DNA of 64,000 nt. It comes from CAZJHX01 sp964545715. Its GTDB lineage: Bacteria > Myxococcota_A > UBA9042 > GCA-2863065. Under the pieces are notes generated by a model. The model searched no databases. It saw only the letters and a program-made list of their open reading frames with translations, and was not told the DNA's origin. This document shows positions 34,887-45,340 of the stretch, one piece after another (the first letter of the stretch is position 1; every line of letters begins with the position of its first letter). The stretch is from the NCBI GenBank assembly GCA_964545715.1, contig CAZJHX010000009.1, positions 1-64,000 on the forward strand, written 5' to 3'. A program made the translations under genes and the position numbers.

Positions 34887-35936
34887 CTACTCGGTGCGCG
34901 CGGGAAAGACTCGGAAGCGTACGCGGCCGATCAAGCGGCCATCGGTGGTCTCGACGTCTACGCTCCATCTGCCGACCGCGTCCTTGGGGATGGCGCCGGG
35001 CGGAAGCTCGGAGCTGACCGTGACGATGTTGTCCTCGGTCTTCTCGCGAATGGTCTCCTCCACCCGATGGATCTCGTCCCCGCCAAAGCGCCACACATGG
35101 TGGAACTCGGACTCGGGACCACCCGGCGCCAACACGCGGGTGCGGGCCTCCAGCGTCTCAAAGCGATCGGCGCGGATGGCTTTCAGGGCAAACTGCAGGC
35201 CCCGGCTGTCCGACATGCCGACCGCTCCGCGCACCATGTGATGCGGCACCGGCGGCACCAACGAGCGCACCCACCATGGCGCCGCCGCGGCAAACGCCAG
35301 TGACGCGACCAGGGCGCCCAGCCAGCGCTTGTCCGTCAGCGCCGTCAGGCGCACGTTAAAGACCCAGAACGTCGCCATCGACGCGACACAGGCCATGAGC
35401 AGCGCCCAGCGTGCGTCCAGCGCCGGCCACAGAGATGGGATGGCCAGATTCAACGCCGCGAACAGGGCAAAGATGAAGTAGGACGAGGCCAGCGCGCGCC
35501 GCGCCATGAGGATGCGGTCGAAGAAGAGATCCAGTGTCGCCAGAATCGCCATCAGGCTCAGCCCGATCAAAAACCACTGGTTGGTTGTGCCGAATGTCGT
35601 CGACCGCCAGTAGAAGGGCAGCAGGAAGAAGAGCATGCCCTGGTAGAGGTTCTTCAGGACGAAGGTAAACGCGACGTAGCTCATCTTCCGCCGCATGGTC
35701 TGCTCGCCGTCCAGCGGCTCACGCCCGAAGATCCGGTAGAAGACGACGATGATCAGCCAGACCGCGATCAAGCCCACCGTCAGCCACCGGGCCTCGTCGA
35801 AGGACTGATCGGCGTAGTAGACGACCGCCGCTCCGACCGCCAGCGCCCAGAAGGAGTGCAGCCACCACAGCCGCCGAGACCACTTCTGCGCGCGCGACGT
35901 CTCCGGTGGTTTCTGGGCTTTCGGCTCCACGCTCAT
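34887..35936 (-). CDS. DUF5924/DUF2914 membrane protein
   Basis: 349 residues from ATG 35936 (MSVEPKAQKPPE). About seven hydrophobic helices span residues 25-240. A soluble C-terminal domain of ~95 residues follows, with the DUF2914 features HHVWRFGGDEIHRVEETI and GRWSVDVETTDGRLIG. Proteins of this layout are widespread in proteobacteria and myxobacteria but lack a defined function. It is first in a four-gene run with the repair protein and the two-component system, which suggests a link with that stress or respiration response. Confidence 0.8.
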   Translation of the reverse strand: MSVEPKAQKPPETSRAQKWSRRLWWLHSFWALAVGAAVVYYADQSFDEARWLTVGLIAVWLIIVVFYRIFGREPLDGEQTMRRKMSYVAFTFVLKNLYQGMLFFLLPFYWRSTTFGTTNQWFLIGLSLMAILATLDLFFDRILMARRALASSYFIFALFAALNLAIPSLWPALDARWALLMACVASMATFWVFNVRLTALTDKRWLGALVASLAFAAAAPWWVRSLVPPVPHHMVRGAVGMSDSRGLQFALKAIRADRFETLEARTRVLAPGGPESEFHHVWRFGGDEIHRVEETIREKTEDNIVTVSSELPPGAIPKDAVGRWSVDVETTDGRLIGRVRFRVFPARTE

Positions 35937-35961
35937 GATGCCGAACCTAACACGTTCGAGT

Positions 35962-35976
35962 CGGCACGGCGCTTGC
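35962..35976 (+). promoter_or_regulatory. Sigma-54-like promoter upstream of the basic secreted protein
   Basis: Plus-strand CGGCACG-GCGC-TTGC matches the sigma-54 consensus at every position except the first T. It lies in the 150-bp divergent gap and predicts a transcript start near 35988, about 100 bases before the ATG at 36087. No enhancer palindrome like that at 31495 is visible nearby. Confidence 0.55.
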
Positions 35977-36086
35977 GATAACCAGGCTGCGAGCACGGCA
36001 ATGAGGCCGTCTCAGCAGCATTTGTCACACCTTGGGACAGAGGCGCTGTCAGACCGGAAACGAATCGAGACAAAGGGGACATCGAC

Positions 36087-36551
36087 ATGAACAACTACCG
36101 CCGCAACACGGTCATTCTCATCATTTCGGCAGGCATGCTGTTTGCCGGCAGCGCTCTGGCCGAGCCGCCCGTCAAGAGCCGCACCGAAAAAGCAGCCAAG
36201 CCCGAGGTCCGCTTGAAAGACCAGCGCGCAAAGCGCCCGGTGCGCGTGAAGCGTGCAACCACAACCCGCCCGGACCGCCGCCTGCCCAAGACGGGCCGCA
36301 AGCACGCCAAAACGCCGCGGACGAGAAAGGCTGAGGCCGAGAACCGGGCCAAATACGCCCAGGAGCGGGCCCGTCGAGCGCGCATCATCGCGGAGCGTCG
36401 TCGTCACGCCGCCGCCATGGCCAAGTTCAACAAGATGGGCCGCCGCGCGACCGCCGCCAAGGACCGGGAGGCCATGCGGCGCATTCAAGCGATGATCGTG
36501 GCCGAGCGCGCGCGCAACATCCGCGTGCTGAAGCAGCTGGCGGCCAAATAA
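36087..36551 (+). CDS. Secreted very basic small protein
   Basis: 154 residues with a clear signal peptide (MNNYRRNTVILIISAGMLFAGSALA). The mature part is extremely rich in Lys and Arg, first extended (VRLKDQRAKRPVRVKRATTT), then probably helical with regular Ala/Arg/Glu heptads (KAEAENRAKYAQERARRARI). AAAGGGG lies about ten bases before the ATG. It is divergent from the DUF5924 gene and has a sigma-54-like promoter, so it may share control with the nitrate genes. It could bind nucleic acid, polyanionic surface polymers or heme; none of this is shown by the sequence. Confidence 0.75.
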   Translation: MNNYRRNTVILIISAGMLFAGSALAEPPVKSRTEKAAKPEVRLKDQRAKRPVRVKRATTTRPDRRLPKTGRKHAKTPRTRKAEAENRAKYAQERARRARIIAERRRHAAAMAKFNKMGRRATAAKDREAMRRIQAMIVAERARNIRVLKQLAAK

Positions 36552-36557
36552 CCCCGC

Positions 36558-36770
36558 TCAGTGATTGGAGACGCACTCCAGACACGGCGGTGAGTCGCAG
36601 GCGCTGGCGTCATTCATCATGCCGCAGATCCCGACCTTGCCGGGCGAGTGAATGCAGTGCTGCCCGACCTCCTCGCATGCCTTAACGGGGGGAGGGCGCT
36701 TGTCCTTCTCATCGGGGCAGCCGCAGAAGAGCATCAGCGCCGCCGCGATCAGGGCGCAGACGGCTCTCAC
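36558..36770 (-). CDS. Small cysteine-rich lipoprotein
   Basis: 70 residues: a signal peptide with lipobox LFCGC, a short charged linker (PDEKDKRPPPVK), then a compact part with eight cysteines (CEEVGQHC...CGMMNDASACDSPPCLEC) that could form disulfides. It overlaps the next gene upstream by 4 bp (ATGA), so the two lipoproteins are co-translated. No family recognised. Confidence 0.7.
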   Translation of the reverse strand: MRAVCALIAAALMLFCGCPDEKDKRPPPVKACEEVGQHCIHSPGKVGICGMMNDASACDSPPCLECVSNH

Positions 36771-37390
36771 TCGCGCAGCGCCTCCTCCAGGTGCTCTCTA
36801 AAGAACGGTGTCCGCCGGGCGGCCGAGAAGCTGCGGTCGTCCGGCACGTACGTCTGCGTGTACGCCATGATGTGCCCGTGGCTTTTCACCAGAAAGCGCT
36901 TCGGGTTGGACGGCGCCCGGTCCAGCTTGCGCTGAAAGCGGTCCCATTTGGCAAAGTGGGTGTCCGCCCCTGCAAACGCGCGGCACGGCTTGCTCTCGGG
37001 GTTGCTCCGACAGCCAAGCCACTGCTGCGGGATGGTCTTGCGCCACAGCCCGGCGGGCCCGGTGATGGCCGCCATCAGCTCCACCAGCGCGCCGTGCAGC
37101 TCGGTTGCGGGAGCGCCCGGATCGGCGAGCACAGCGCGCCACCCCTTGATGAACTTGGGGTCGCTGCGCATGAGCAGCTCGCGGATCTCCGTCAGCTTGG
37201 ACTCGGCAGTCGCGCGCCCGAAGCCGGTCGCGATCTCGGGCGCCGCCTCGTTGGGCCACGCGGCGTAGAGTCCGTCAGCGTCTATCGTCTTGACGGGTGT
37301 CGGCGGGTCAAAGCGATCGGCCGTCTGGGTCGGCGCGGCGCTGCACCCGATGAGGCCGGTGACGAGGGTCATGAGTCCGAGGCGAAGCAT
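36767..37390 (-). CDS. Lipoprotein of unknown function
   Basis: 207 residues with signal MLRLGLMTLVTGLIGC (lipobox LIGC). The mature part looks mostly helical and soluble, with a single short Cys pair (GCRSNPESKPC). No catalytic motif or family is evident. It is the first gene of a two-gene unit with the small Cys-rich lipoprotein. Confidence 0.7.
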   Translation of the reverse strand: MLRLGLMTLVTGLIGCSAAPTQTADRFDPPTPVKTIDADGLYAAWPNEAAPEIATGFGRATAESKLTEIRELLMRSDPKFIKGWRAVLADPGAPATELHGALVELMAAITGPAGLWRKTIPQQWLGCRSNPESKPCRAFAGADTHFAKWDRFQRKLDRAPSNPKRFLVKSHGHIMAYTQTYVPDDRSFSAARRTPFFREHLEEALRE

Positions 37391-37409
37391 CGCCGAAGCA
37401 TGCCAGTTT

Positions 37410-38159
37410 CTAGCGAACCATGCGCGGGGTCCGGCCCGTGACCTGCTTGAACGCGTGCGAAAACGCGCTCGGGGTGCTGAAGCCCACCGCCATTGCGATG
37501 TCCGTGATCGAGTGATCGGTGCCCGTCAGCAGCTCCATGGCGCGCTGGACTCGCGCGGTTCGCAGGTAGCTCCTGAAGGTGCCGCCGGTTTCACTTTTGA
37601 ATCGGCGCAGCAGCGTTCGCGGCGAGAGGCCCGCCGCCGCAGCACAGTCCGCGGCGTCCGTGTCGACCAGGTCCGCCAGCACGGCGTCCATGGCGGCCTG
37701 CAGCTGCGGGGTGCGGGCTCGCGGCAGCGCCAGGGGAAGGGACTGGCTGAGCCAGTGGGCGCTGCAGTCGACCAGGGCTCGAAAGAAGCGGTCCGCGGTC
37801 GGATCGTCCACGGCGCGATCCGGGCCCCAGCGTGCCGCCCACCCCACCATGTTCTGCACCAGCGGCGTGGCGGCGAACACGCGGCAGTCCAGCGCGACGT
37901 CGGCCCAGTCAGCGTCGAAGTAGACCGTCTGCAGCGCCGTCTCCGAGAGCACCGCCACGCTGTGCGGGACGCCGGCGCCGATCCAGGCCGCTCGCTGAGG
38001 CGGCAACAACCAACGGGCCGATGCGACCTCCAGCCGCATGGCGCCCCGCTGGGCATACAGCAGCTGATGGCGCGCGTGGGTGTGCGTGTGCCCGTCGTGC
38101 GGCGCCAGTGTGTCGGACAACACAAACGCGGGGGCAGAGACTGAGTCGACGTCGATCAT
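37410..38159 (-). CDS. AraC-family transcriptional regulator
   Basis: 249 residues. The N-terminal cupin-like sensor (HDGHTHTHARHQLLYAQRGAMR) is followed by a C-terminal AraC double helix-turn-helix with AAAAGLSPRTLLRRFKSETG and the signature SITDIAMAVGFSTPSAFSHAFKQVTG. The His-rich cupin loop suggests a small-molecule or metal ligand. It is divergent from the metallo-beta-lactamase-fold gene, with an inverted repeat between them, so it may control that gene and itself. Confidence 0.92.
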   Translation of the reverse strand: MIDVDSVSAPAFVLSDTLAPHDGHTHTHARHQLLYAQRGAMRLEVASARWLLPPQRAAWIGAGVPHSVAVLSETALQTVYFDADWADVALDCRVFAATPLVQNMVGWAARWGPDRAVDDPTADRFFRALVDCSAHWLSQSLPLALPRARTPQLQAAMDAVLADLVDTDAADCAAAAGLSPRTLLRRFKSETGGTFRSYLRTARVQRAMELLTGTDHSITDIAMAVGFSTPSAFSHAFKQVTGRTPRMVR

Positions 38160-38166
38160 GGCGATA

Positions 38167-38195
38167 TTTCGATAGTTTATGTCAATAAGTCGAAA
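38167..38195. promoter_or_regulatory. Inverted repeat in the AraC/MBL divergent gap
   Basis: TTTCGA (38167-38172) and TCGAAA (38190-38195) form a spaced inverted repeat in an AT-rich stretch unlike its GC-rich surroundings. Its position between the divergent genes suggests an operator for the AraC regulator; this is inference. Confidence 0.35.
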
Positions 38196-38248
38196 GAAAG
38201 ACAGATTTGAAACCCCTACTGTGTGCCCATCACTGAGGAGGTGACGCC

Positions 38249-39121
38249 ATGCGTGCCCGTTTGATGACTGTCTTCATCCTGCTCTCCATCCTCGCTGCCC
38301 CGGCTGCTGCGGCGACCTACGACGTGGGCGTCTTCGAGTCTCGGCCGTACGGCTTTGAGACCCGGTCCTATTGGATCGAAGGTCCCGACTCGCTGGTGGT
38401 CATCGACACCCAGTTCACGCCGTTTATCGCCGGCAAGCTCATCGACACGGCCGAGTGGACCACCGGCAAGAAGGTGAGGCTGGCGATCGTGCTGCACCCC
38501 AACCCGGACAAGTTCAACGGGACGGCGACCTTTCAGCAGCGCGGCATCAAAGTCGTCACGTCTGCTCAGGTCCTGAAGTGGGTGTCGTCCGTCCACGCCG
38601 ACCGCTTGGCGGCGTTCGGCGGTCGCTACGCCCCGGATTATCCCACCGCGACCCCGGCGCCGCAGTCGTTTGGCGACCACACCCGCACACTGCGTGCAGC
38701 CGGACTGGACCTGACCCTGCACGTGCTGGGCGCGGGCTGCAGCGAGGCCCATGTGGTGGTGGAGTTTCGCGGGCACATCTTCACCGGCGACCTGGTGGCC
38801 AACGGACATCACGGCTGGCTGGAGCTCGGCCGCACCGAGCAGTGGCACAAGCGCCTGAACGAGCTGAAGGCGCTGAAGCCGCTCCATGTTCATCCGGGTC
38901 GCGGCGCGTCCGGCGACGCTCGGCTGCTGGATGCGATGGCGGCGTACCTGCGACGGGTCTCGGGCATCGTCGCCGCCGCCCAGCCGCAGGGAGAGCCCTC
39001 GGACGCAGCCGTCGCGGACGTGGTGACGTCGGTCAAAGCCGCGTTCCCCCGGTACGGCTATCCGGTGTTTCTTTGGATTGGCGTGCCGGCCGAGTGGCGG
39101 CGCCAAGCACGGACGCGCTAG
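38249..39121 (+). CDS. Secreted metallo-beta-lactamase-fold protein
   Basis: 290 residues with a signal peptide (MRARLMTVFILLSILAAPAAA) and a strong GGAGGTGA ribosome-binding site. The MBL fold is seen from SLVVIDTQF, SEAHVVVEF, HIFTGDLV and a late HPGRG. The canonical HxHxDH metal motif reads HPNPDK at residues 83-88, so two of its histidines are replaced; only some metal ligands remain. It may bind one metal or be non-hydrolytic. Related secreted MBL proteins with an HPNPDKFNG segment exist, so this is probably a subfamily trait rather than decay. Confidence 0.8.
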   Translation: MRARLMTVFILLSILAAPAAAATYDVGVFESRPYGFETRSYWIEGPDSLVVIDTQFTPFIAGKLIDTAEWTTGKKVRLAIVLHPNPDKFNGTATFQQRGIKVVTSAQVLKWVSSVHADRLAAFGGRYAPDYPTATPAPQSFGDHTRTLRAAGLDLTLHVLGAGCSEAHVVVEFRGHIFTGDLVANGHHGWLELGRTEQWHKRLNELKALKPLHVHPGRGASGDARLLDAMAAYLRRVSGIVAAAQPQGEPSDAAVADVVTSVKAAFPRYGYPVFLWIGVPAEWRRQARTR

Positions 39122-39132
39122 TCTGGCGGTGG

Positions 39133-40840
39133 ATGTCGACCGTCGGAGCCAAACGTGGGAGTCCGGGGCGGTGCCCCTCCTGCGGCACGGTAGGTCGCGT
39201 GGGCATGGCCTGCGCCCAGCCACGCTGCGTTGAGCGCGGCTTCCACGCCATCCCGCACGCCCACTTCGACCGCATGGGTGACGTCGCCGAGGCCAGCCCG
39301 CTGATAGGCCAGTCCATCGAGGAGTACCTGGTGGTGGGTCGAATCGGCGCCGGGGGCTTCGGCCAGGTGCTGATGACGCTGCAGATGCCGATCGGCATGC
39401 CGGCCGCGCTCAAGCTGATCCAGGCCGGCGACGGCGACGACAAACTGGACATGATGCTGGAGAAGTTCGAGGACGAGGCGCGGGCGCTGGCCACGCTGAC
39501 CCACCCCAACATCGTGCGGCTGCTCAAGTACGGCTCGTGGCGCGGGCGGCCGTACCTCGTCATGGAGTTTGTGGACGGCGGCGTCAGCCTGAAGCCGCTG
39601 GCCCGGCCCAAAGACGGCGGGCGGCCGGATCCGGCCATGGCGCTGGGTGTCCTGAACCAGGTCCTAAACGCGCTGGAGGCGGCGCACGGCGTGGGCATCG
39701 TGCACCGCGACATCAAGCCGGACAACATCCTGCTGCGTCCGGTGGCCGGCGACGAGCACCACGTCAAGGTGCTGGACTTCGGGCTGGCCAAGTTCTTGTC
39801 CGAGGGCACCGGTACCAGCATCGCGCTCGGTACGCCCGGGTACATGGCGCCGGAGCAGATCAAGGCAGCGGGGATGGGCCCGTGGACCGACTTGTACGCG
39901 GTCGGTGTGATGGCGTGCGAGATGTTGACCGGGCGCTGGCCGTTCGAGGGCCGCACGGCGCAGGTGCTGATCGCGTGCAAGCTGGACCCGGCGTTTGACC
40001 CGGCGCCGCAGCTGGAGGGCCTGGATGTCGATCCGGAGATCCTGGCGTTTTTGCGGCAGGCGCTGGCGCACGCGCCGGCGGATCGGTTTCGCGACGTGGC
40101 CTCGTTTCGAGCGGCGCTCAACGCGCTGGATGTCTCGTCTCTGGAGCCGACGGACACCGTGGCCGCGGCCCCGCAGCAGGGCGAGCCGTCGGGCACTCGG
40201 ACGGCGCTGTTTTTGGGTCTGGGTGTGGTCGGTGCGCTGACCGCCATCGCGCTGCTGTGGTGGTTTAATCATCGCACCCCGGAGCCCGCCACGGCGCCCT
40301 CGGCGGACGCGCCGGGAAAGGTGGCGCCGGTCGCGGTCGGCGAGGCGCCCAAAGGGTGGACCTTTGTAGGTCCGGGCACCTTTGAGATGGGCTCGCCGCG
40401 CGGTGAACCGGGCCGGGAAGCGCACGAGGGCCCGCGGCATCCGGTGACGGTGACCCGGGCCTACCTGATGAAGAGCACCGAGGTGACGGCGGGCGAGTGG
40501 AAGGCGGTGCTGGGCAACGCACCATCGCTGTTTGAGTGCGGACCGAACTGCCCGGTGACCAACGTGACGTTCTGGGACACGCTGGCGTACTCCAACGCGC
40601 TGTCGAAAAAGCAGGGCCTCCACGAGTGCTACAACCTGCGCGGCTGCAAGGGAAAAGCCGGCGAGCAGCTGCTGTGCGAGACCGCGGTGTTCAAGGGGCC
40701 CGACTGCTCCGGCTTTCGCTTGCCGACCGAGGCAGAGTGGGAGTACGCCGCGCGCGCTGGACACGACCTCGTCTACTCGGGCTCGAATAATGCCGACGCG
40801 GTGAGCTGGTACTCTGGGAATAGTACCACCACAAACCCCC
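39133..40840 (+). CDS. Ser/Thr protein kinase fused to formylglycine-synthase-like domain (3' end lost in gap)
   Basis: 569 residues before the N10 gap. An N-terminal zinc-ribbon-like CPSC...CAQPRC comes first. The eukaryotic-type kinase follows (about 65-330) with the glycine loop GAGGFGQV, Lys94, HRDIKPDN (Asp193), DFG (Asp215) and a GTPGYMAPE activation segment, so it should be active. One helix at 358-379 spans the membrane, and from ~409 a sulfatase-modifying/FGE-type domain begins (GTFEMGSPRGEP, RLPTEAEWEYAARAG). Such kinases with an extracytoplasmic FGE-like sensor are common in myxobacteria. The sequence after the gap is a paralogous FGE end in another frame rather than a simple continuation. 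Confidence 0.85.
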
Positions 40841-40850
40841 NNNNNNNNNN
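40841..40850. other. Assembly gap (10 N) with duplicated FGE segment on both sides
   Basis: Both flanks encode the same structural segment of an FGE domain. The left flank has AARAGHDLVYSGSNNADAVS then WYSGNS. The right flank restarts at AARAGTQSPTYAGGV and reaches VYSGNS again. The two sides therefore overlap structurally instead of abutting. Confidence 0.9.
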
Positions 40851-41302
40851 ACGCCGCGCGCGCCGGCACACAGTCCCCGACCTATGCGGGCGGCGTGACG
40901 CTGAGAGGCGCCAATCGCGCGGACGAGCTGGAGGAGATCGCGGTCTATTCCGGCAACAGCGCGGCCGACTATCCGGGCGCAGAGGACTGCTCAGCGTGGG
41001 AGGGCAAGCCGCACAAGGCCTCGCGCTGCGGTCCGGCGCCGGTCGCGGGCAAGCGGCCTAACGCGTGGGGACTGCACGATCTGCTGGGCAACGTGTGGGA
41101 GTGGGTCTGGGACTACAAGGCGCCGTATCCGGACGGGCTGGCGGTGGATCCGATGGGTCCGGCCAGCGGAAAAGAGCGTGTCAATCGCGGCGGCGGCTGG
41201 AACCCCGAGGCAAAGTATCTGCGCTCGGCGGCCAGACACTCGGCGGACCCCGGCTACTCGTGCGTTGGTCTGGGCTTCCGCCTGGTACGGACAGCGCCGT
41301 AG
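40851..41302 (+). CDS. C-terminal end of a formylglycine-synthase-like (FGE-sulfatase) domain protein (5' end lost)
   Basis: 150 residues running in from the gap, in a different frame from the left side. It carries the typical FGE C-terminal signatures WGLHDLLGNVWEWVWD, VNRGGGW and LRSAARHS...GLGFRLVR. It starts at the YAARAG segment, which the left-hand gene already contains, so it probably belongs to a second, paralogous gene. The N-terminal part, possibly another kinase, is missing. Confidence 0.75.
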
Positions 41303-41371
41303 CAACAGCCTCGGAACCTTCAGCCAAACCGGGTGTCTGTTCGGTTTGACGTTCAAAAGCTGGAGGGAACG

Positions 41372-42922
41372 ATGCGATTGTTGAGTGCGGGCGTTGTCAG
41401 TGGGGTTCTTCATGTGTCGCTCATTTTGGGAGCGCTTTTCTGGTGGCGCGAGACCGATGACATCAAGCGAGACCCGGTCGTGTTCCGGTCGGTGGACTTC
41501 GACGTGTCGTCCGCCGAGGAGGTCGATCTACCGGAGGCGAAGCGCGCCGAGTCCGCGGCCTGGCCGGCGCCCCCGCGGGCGCCCGCCACGGGGCCTGCCG
41601 GGCTCGTCAGCGCGCTCAAGCCCACGGAAGAGCGGCGGTCGCTGATCGACGCGCTCGGTAGCAGCGGTGGGCACCGTTTCTCGGCCCCCGCGGCGTTGTC
41701 CGGGGGGGAGGCTCGTCCCCTCATGTTTCGCGCCAAATCGCCCAGGAGCGCATCGAAGCTGCGGATCGGCAGTGGTCGCTCTGCAGCAGTGGGCCATGTC
41801 AAGAGACGCGGCAGCCGCAGGAGCCACTCGTCTCACGCTGCGGCGCCGCCGGCGGACTGCGAAGACGGGGCGCCCAAGGGTGGCGGACTGACCGCCGGCG
41901 AGTGGCGGGATCTGGACAACTGGCCGTACTGGCGCCGGCTGTCCAGCGATCGGCGGTGGGACCGCACGCAGCGTCTGTGGTCGTTCGATCTCGAGCGGCG
42001 ACTCCCGGTTAGGCTGCGCTCTGGGGGCAAGCCGGTCGCCGACGCCGAGGTCACGCTGCGCTCCAGCGACGGGAGCACGCTGCTGTGGACCGCGCGAACC
42101 GACAACCAGGGCCGCGCTGAGCTCTTTGCGGAGCCATTTACACGCTCCGCTCGCCGCGAGGAGCGATATCGGGTCCACGTCGCCGGGCGCCTGGCCAAAA
42201 CGGATGTGTCGTTGGAGCAGCTCGCGTCGGCCAAGCCTCTCGTGGTCGACGTGGTCGCCACACAGCCGCCGACGCGGGTCCTGGACCTGATGTTTGTCGT
42301 GGACACGACCGGCTCGATGGCGGACGAGCTTCGCTATCTGCAGACCGAGGTCCAATCTGTGGTGTCCCGGGTCAGCAAGGCCCAGCGCTCTCGACTCGAC
42401 ATCCGCGTCAGCGTGAACTTCTACCGGGATCACGGTGACGAGTACGTCGTCCTGCCGTTTCCGTTCACGTCAGCGAAGCAGGCCGCCGAGCAGCTGACCC
42501 GTCAGCACGCGACCGGGGGCGGCGACACACCGGAGGCGGTGGACGAGGCCCTGGCCGACGCCGTCTCCAAGCACGATTGGAGCCGGTCCGCCCGAGCGCG
42601 CCTGCTCTTTTTGCTGCTGGACGCCCCACCACACGTCAATCCGAGTGCCATCGCCGCGGTCCATCGGGCGACTGCGGAGGCCGCCTCCAAGGGCATCCGG
42701 ATCATCCCGGTGACGGGTAGCGGCATCGACAAGCGGACGGAGTTTCTGATGCGCTTCATGGCCATCGCCACCGGTGGCACCTACGTCTTTCTGACCAACG
42801 ACAGCGGGATCGGCCGCGCCCACATCGAGTCCCATAAGGCCGGCCCGCGCCAGACGATCGGCGAGACGCGGATCCAGGCCCTGACGGATCTGCTGGTGCG
42901 GCTGATCACCACACGCGTGTGA
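41372..42922 (+). CDS. Membrane-anchored von Willebrand factor A-domain protein
   Basis: 516 residues from ATG 41372 with GGAGGG just upstream. An N-terminal anchor helix (VVSGVLHVSLILGALFWW) is followed by a Pro/Ser/Arg-rich low-complexity linker and a carboxypeptidase-regulatory-like beta segment (about 215-280). A vWFA domain comes last (about 304-500), with the metal-ion adhesion motif DTTGS at 311-315 and the later conserved Thr/Asp positions (GGGDTPEAVDEA, LLDAPPH). It probably binds a protein partner at the cell envelope. The neighbours do not show the partner. Confidence 0.82.
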   Translation: MRLLSAGVVSGVLHVSLILGALFWWRETDDIKRDPVVFRSVDFDVSSAEEVDLPEAKRAESAAWPAPPRAPATGPAGLVSALKPTEERRSLIDALGSSGGHRFSAPAALSGGEARPLMFRAKSPRSASKLRIGSGRSAAVGHVKRRGSRRSHSSHAAAPPADCEDGAPKGGGLTAGEWRDLDNWPYWRRLSSDRRWDRTQRLWSFDLERRLPVRLRSGGKPVADAEVTLRSSDGSTLLWTARTDNQGRAELFAEPFTRSARREERYRVHVAGRLAKTDVSLEQLASAKPLVVDVVATQPPTRVLDLMFVVDTTGSMADELRYLQTEVQSVVSRVSKAQRSRLDIRVSVNFYRDHGDEYVVLPFPFTSAKQAAEQLTRQHATGGGDTPEAVDEALADAVSKHDWSRSARARLLFLLLDAPPHVNPSAIAAVHRATAEAASKGIRIIPVTGSGIDKRTEFLMRFMAIATGGTYVFLTNDSGIGRAHIESHKAGPRQTIGETRIQALTDLLVRLITTRV

Positions 42923-42946
42923 GTGTGTCGCTGCTATAGTCCGCCG

Positions 42947-43815
42947 ATGCAGCTCCTCGACAAGATCGTCACGCACCCCGGCGGCGCCCACAAGGACGAG
43001 GTCCTCGCCGTCTGCGTCCTCATCGCCAAATCGGGCGCCCCGGTCCAGCGGCACGAGCCCTCCTCCGACGAGCTCAACGATCCCGCCGTCGCCGTGGTGG
43101 ATATCGGTGGCATTCACGACCCGGCGCTCATGAACTTCGACCATCACCACTTCCCGCGCGAGCACGCACCCACGTGCGCGTTGAGCCTGGTGCTGGACCA
43201 CCTGGGTCTCTACCAAAACGCGCTCCACTTCTGTGACTGGCTGGAGACCGCCGAGTGGTTCGACTCCCGCGGCCCCGGCAAGACCGCCAAATGGCTGGGC
43301 GTGCCGCGCAAGGCGATCTCGCGCCTCAACTCACCTATCGACCTGACCCTGCTCCGCCGGTTTGCGGGCGCAACCCACCTTCAAGCGGGCGACACGCTGT
43401 ACGAGTACATGCGGTTCGTCGGCGAGGATCTGTTGGAGTACCTCCAGGCGGCAGGCGCCCGCCTGGCCTTTGCCGCGCAGCACGCTCAGCGCTGGTCCAT
43501 CGCCCACGGCGAGGACGTCATAGAGGCGATTTTTCTGCCTCGGACCGACCCGCCGGCCGACGAGCCGAGCGTCTCGGTGGCCAACTACATCCGCGCTGAA
43601 GGGCTGGAAGACACGATCGCCGCCATGGTCTACCCGGATCGCCGGGGTGTGGGCTACGGGATCGGCCGCTACGAAGACCACCCCAACCTCGACTTCTCGA
43701 AAGTCGAGGCGGAGGCCGACGTCCACTTCGCCCACAAGTCCGGCTTCATGTGCAAGACGTCGGCGACTGACCCCGAGCGTCTGCGCGAGCTGATCCAGAG
43801 AGCCTGGACTGGCCG

Positions 43816-43819
<4 letters not shown>
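42947..43819 (+). CDS. MYG1/UPF0160-family DHH-like metal-dependent protein
   Basis: 290 residues from ATG 42947. The family signatures are THPGGAHKDEVLAVCVL near the N-terminus, the DIGGIHDP segment and the FDHHH metal motif. MYG1 proteins are related to DHH phosphoesterases, and the mitochondrial/nuclear MYG1 is a 3'-5' RNA exonuclease; the bacterial role is not settled. The stop overlaps the stop of the convergent lipoprotein gene. Confidence 0.85.
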
Positions 43820-45255
<1,436 letters not shown>

Positions 45256-45340
45256 ATGAGCAGAGTACATCAACGAGGGTGGCGCATGCCCGGCGAACGG
45301 CTGAGACGCGTCCGCCGGGCAGCGCAGTTGAGAGGCGGGT

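Noticed and set aside
41326..41347. Terminator between the FGE fragment and the vWFA gene
   Set aside because: AAACCG and CGGTTT could form a 6-bp stem, but it is AT-rich at the base, has a loop of ten bases and lacks a T run.
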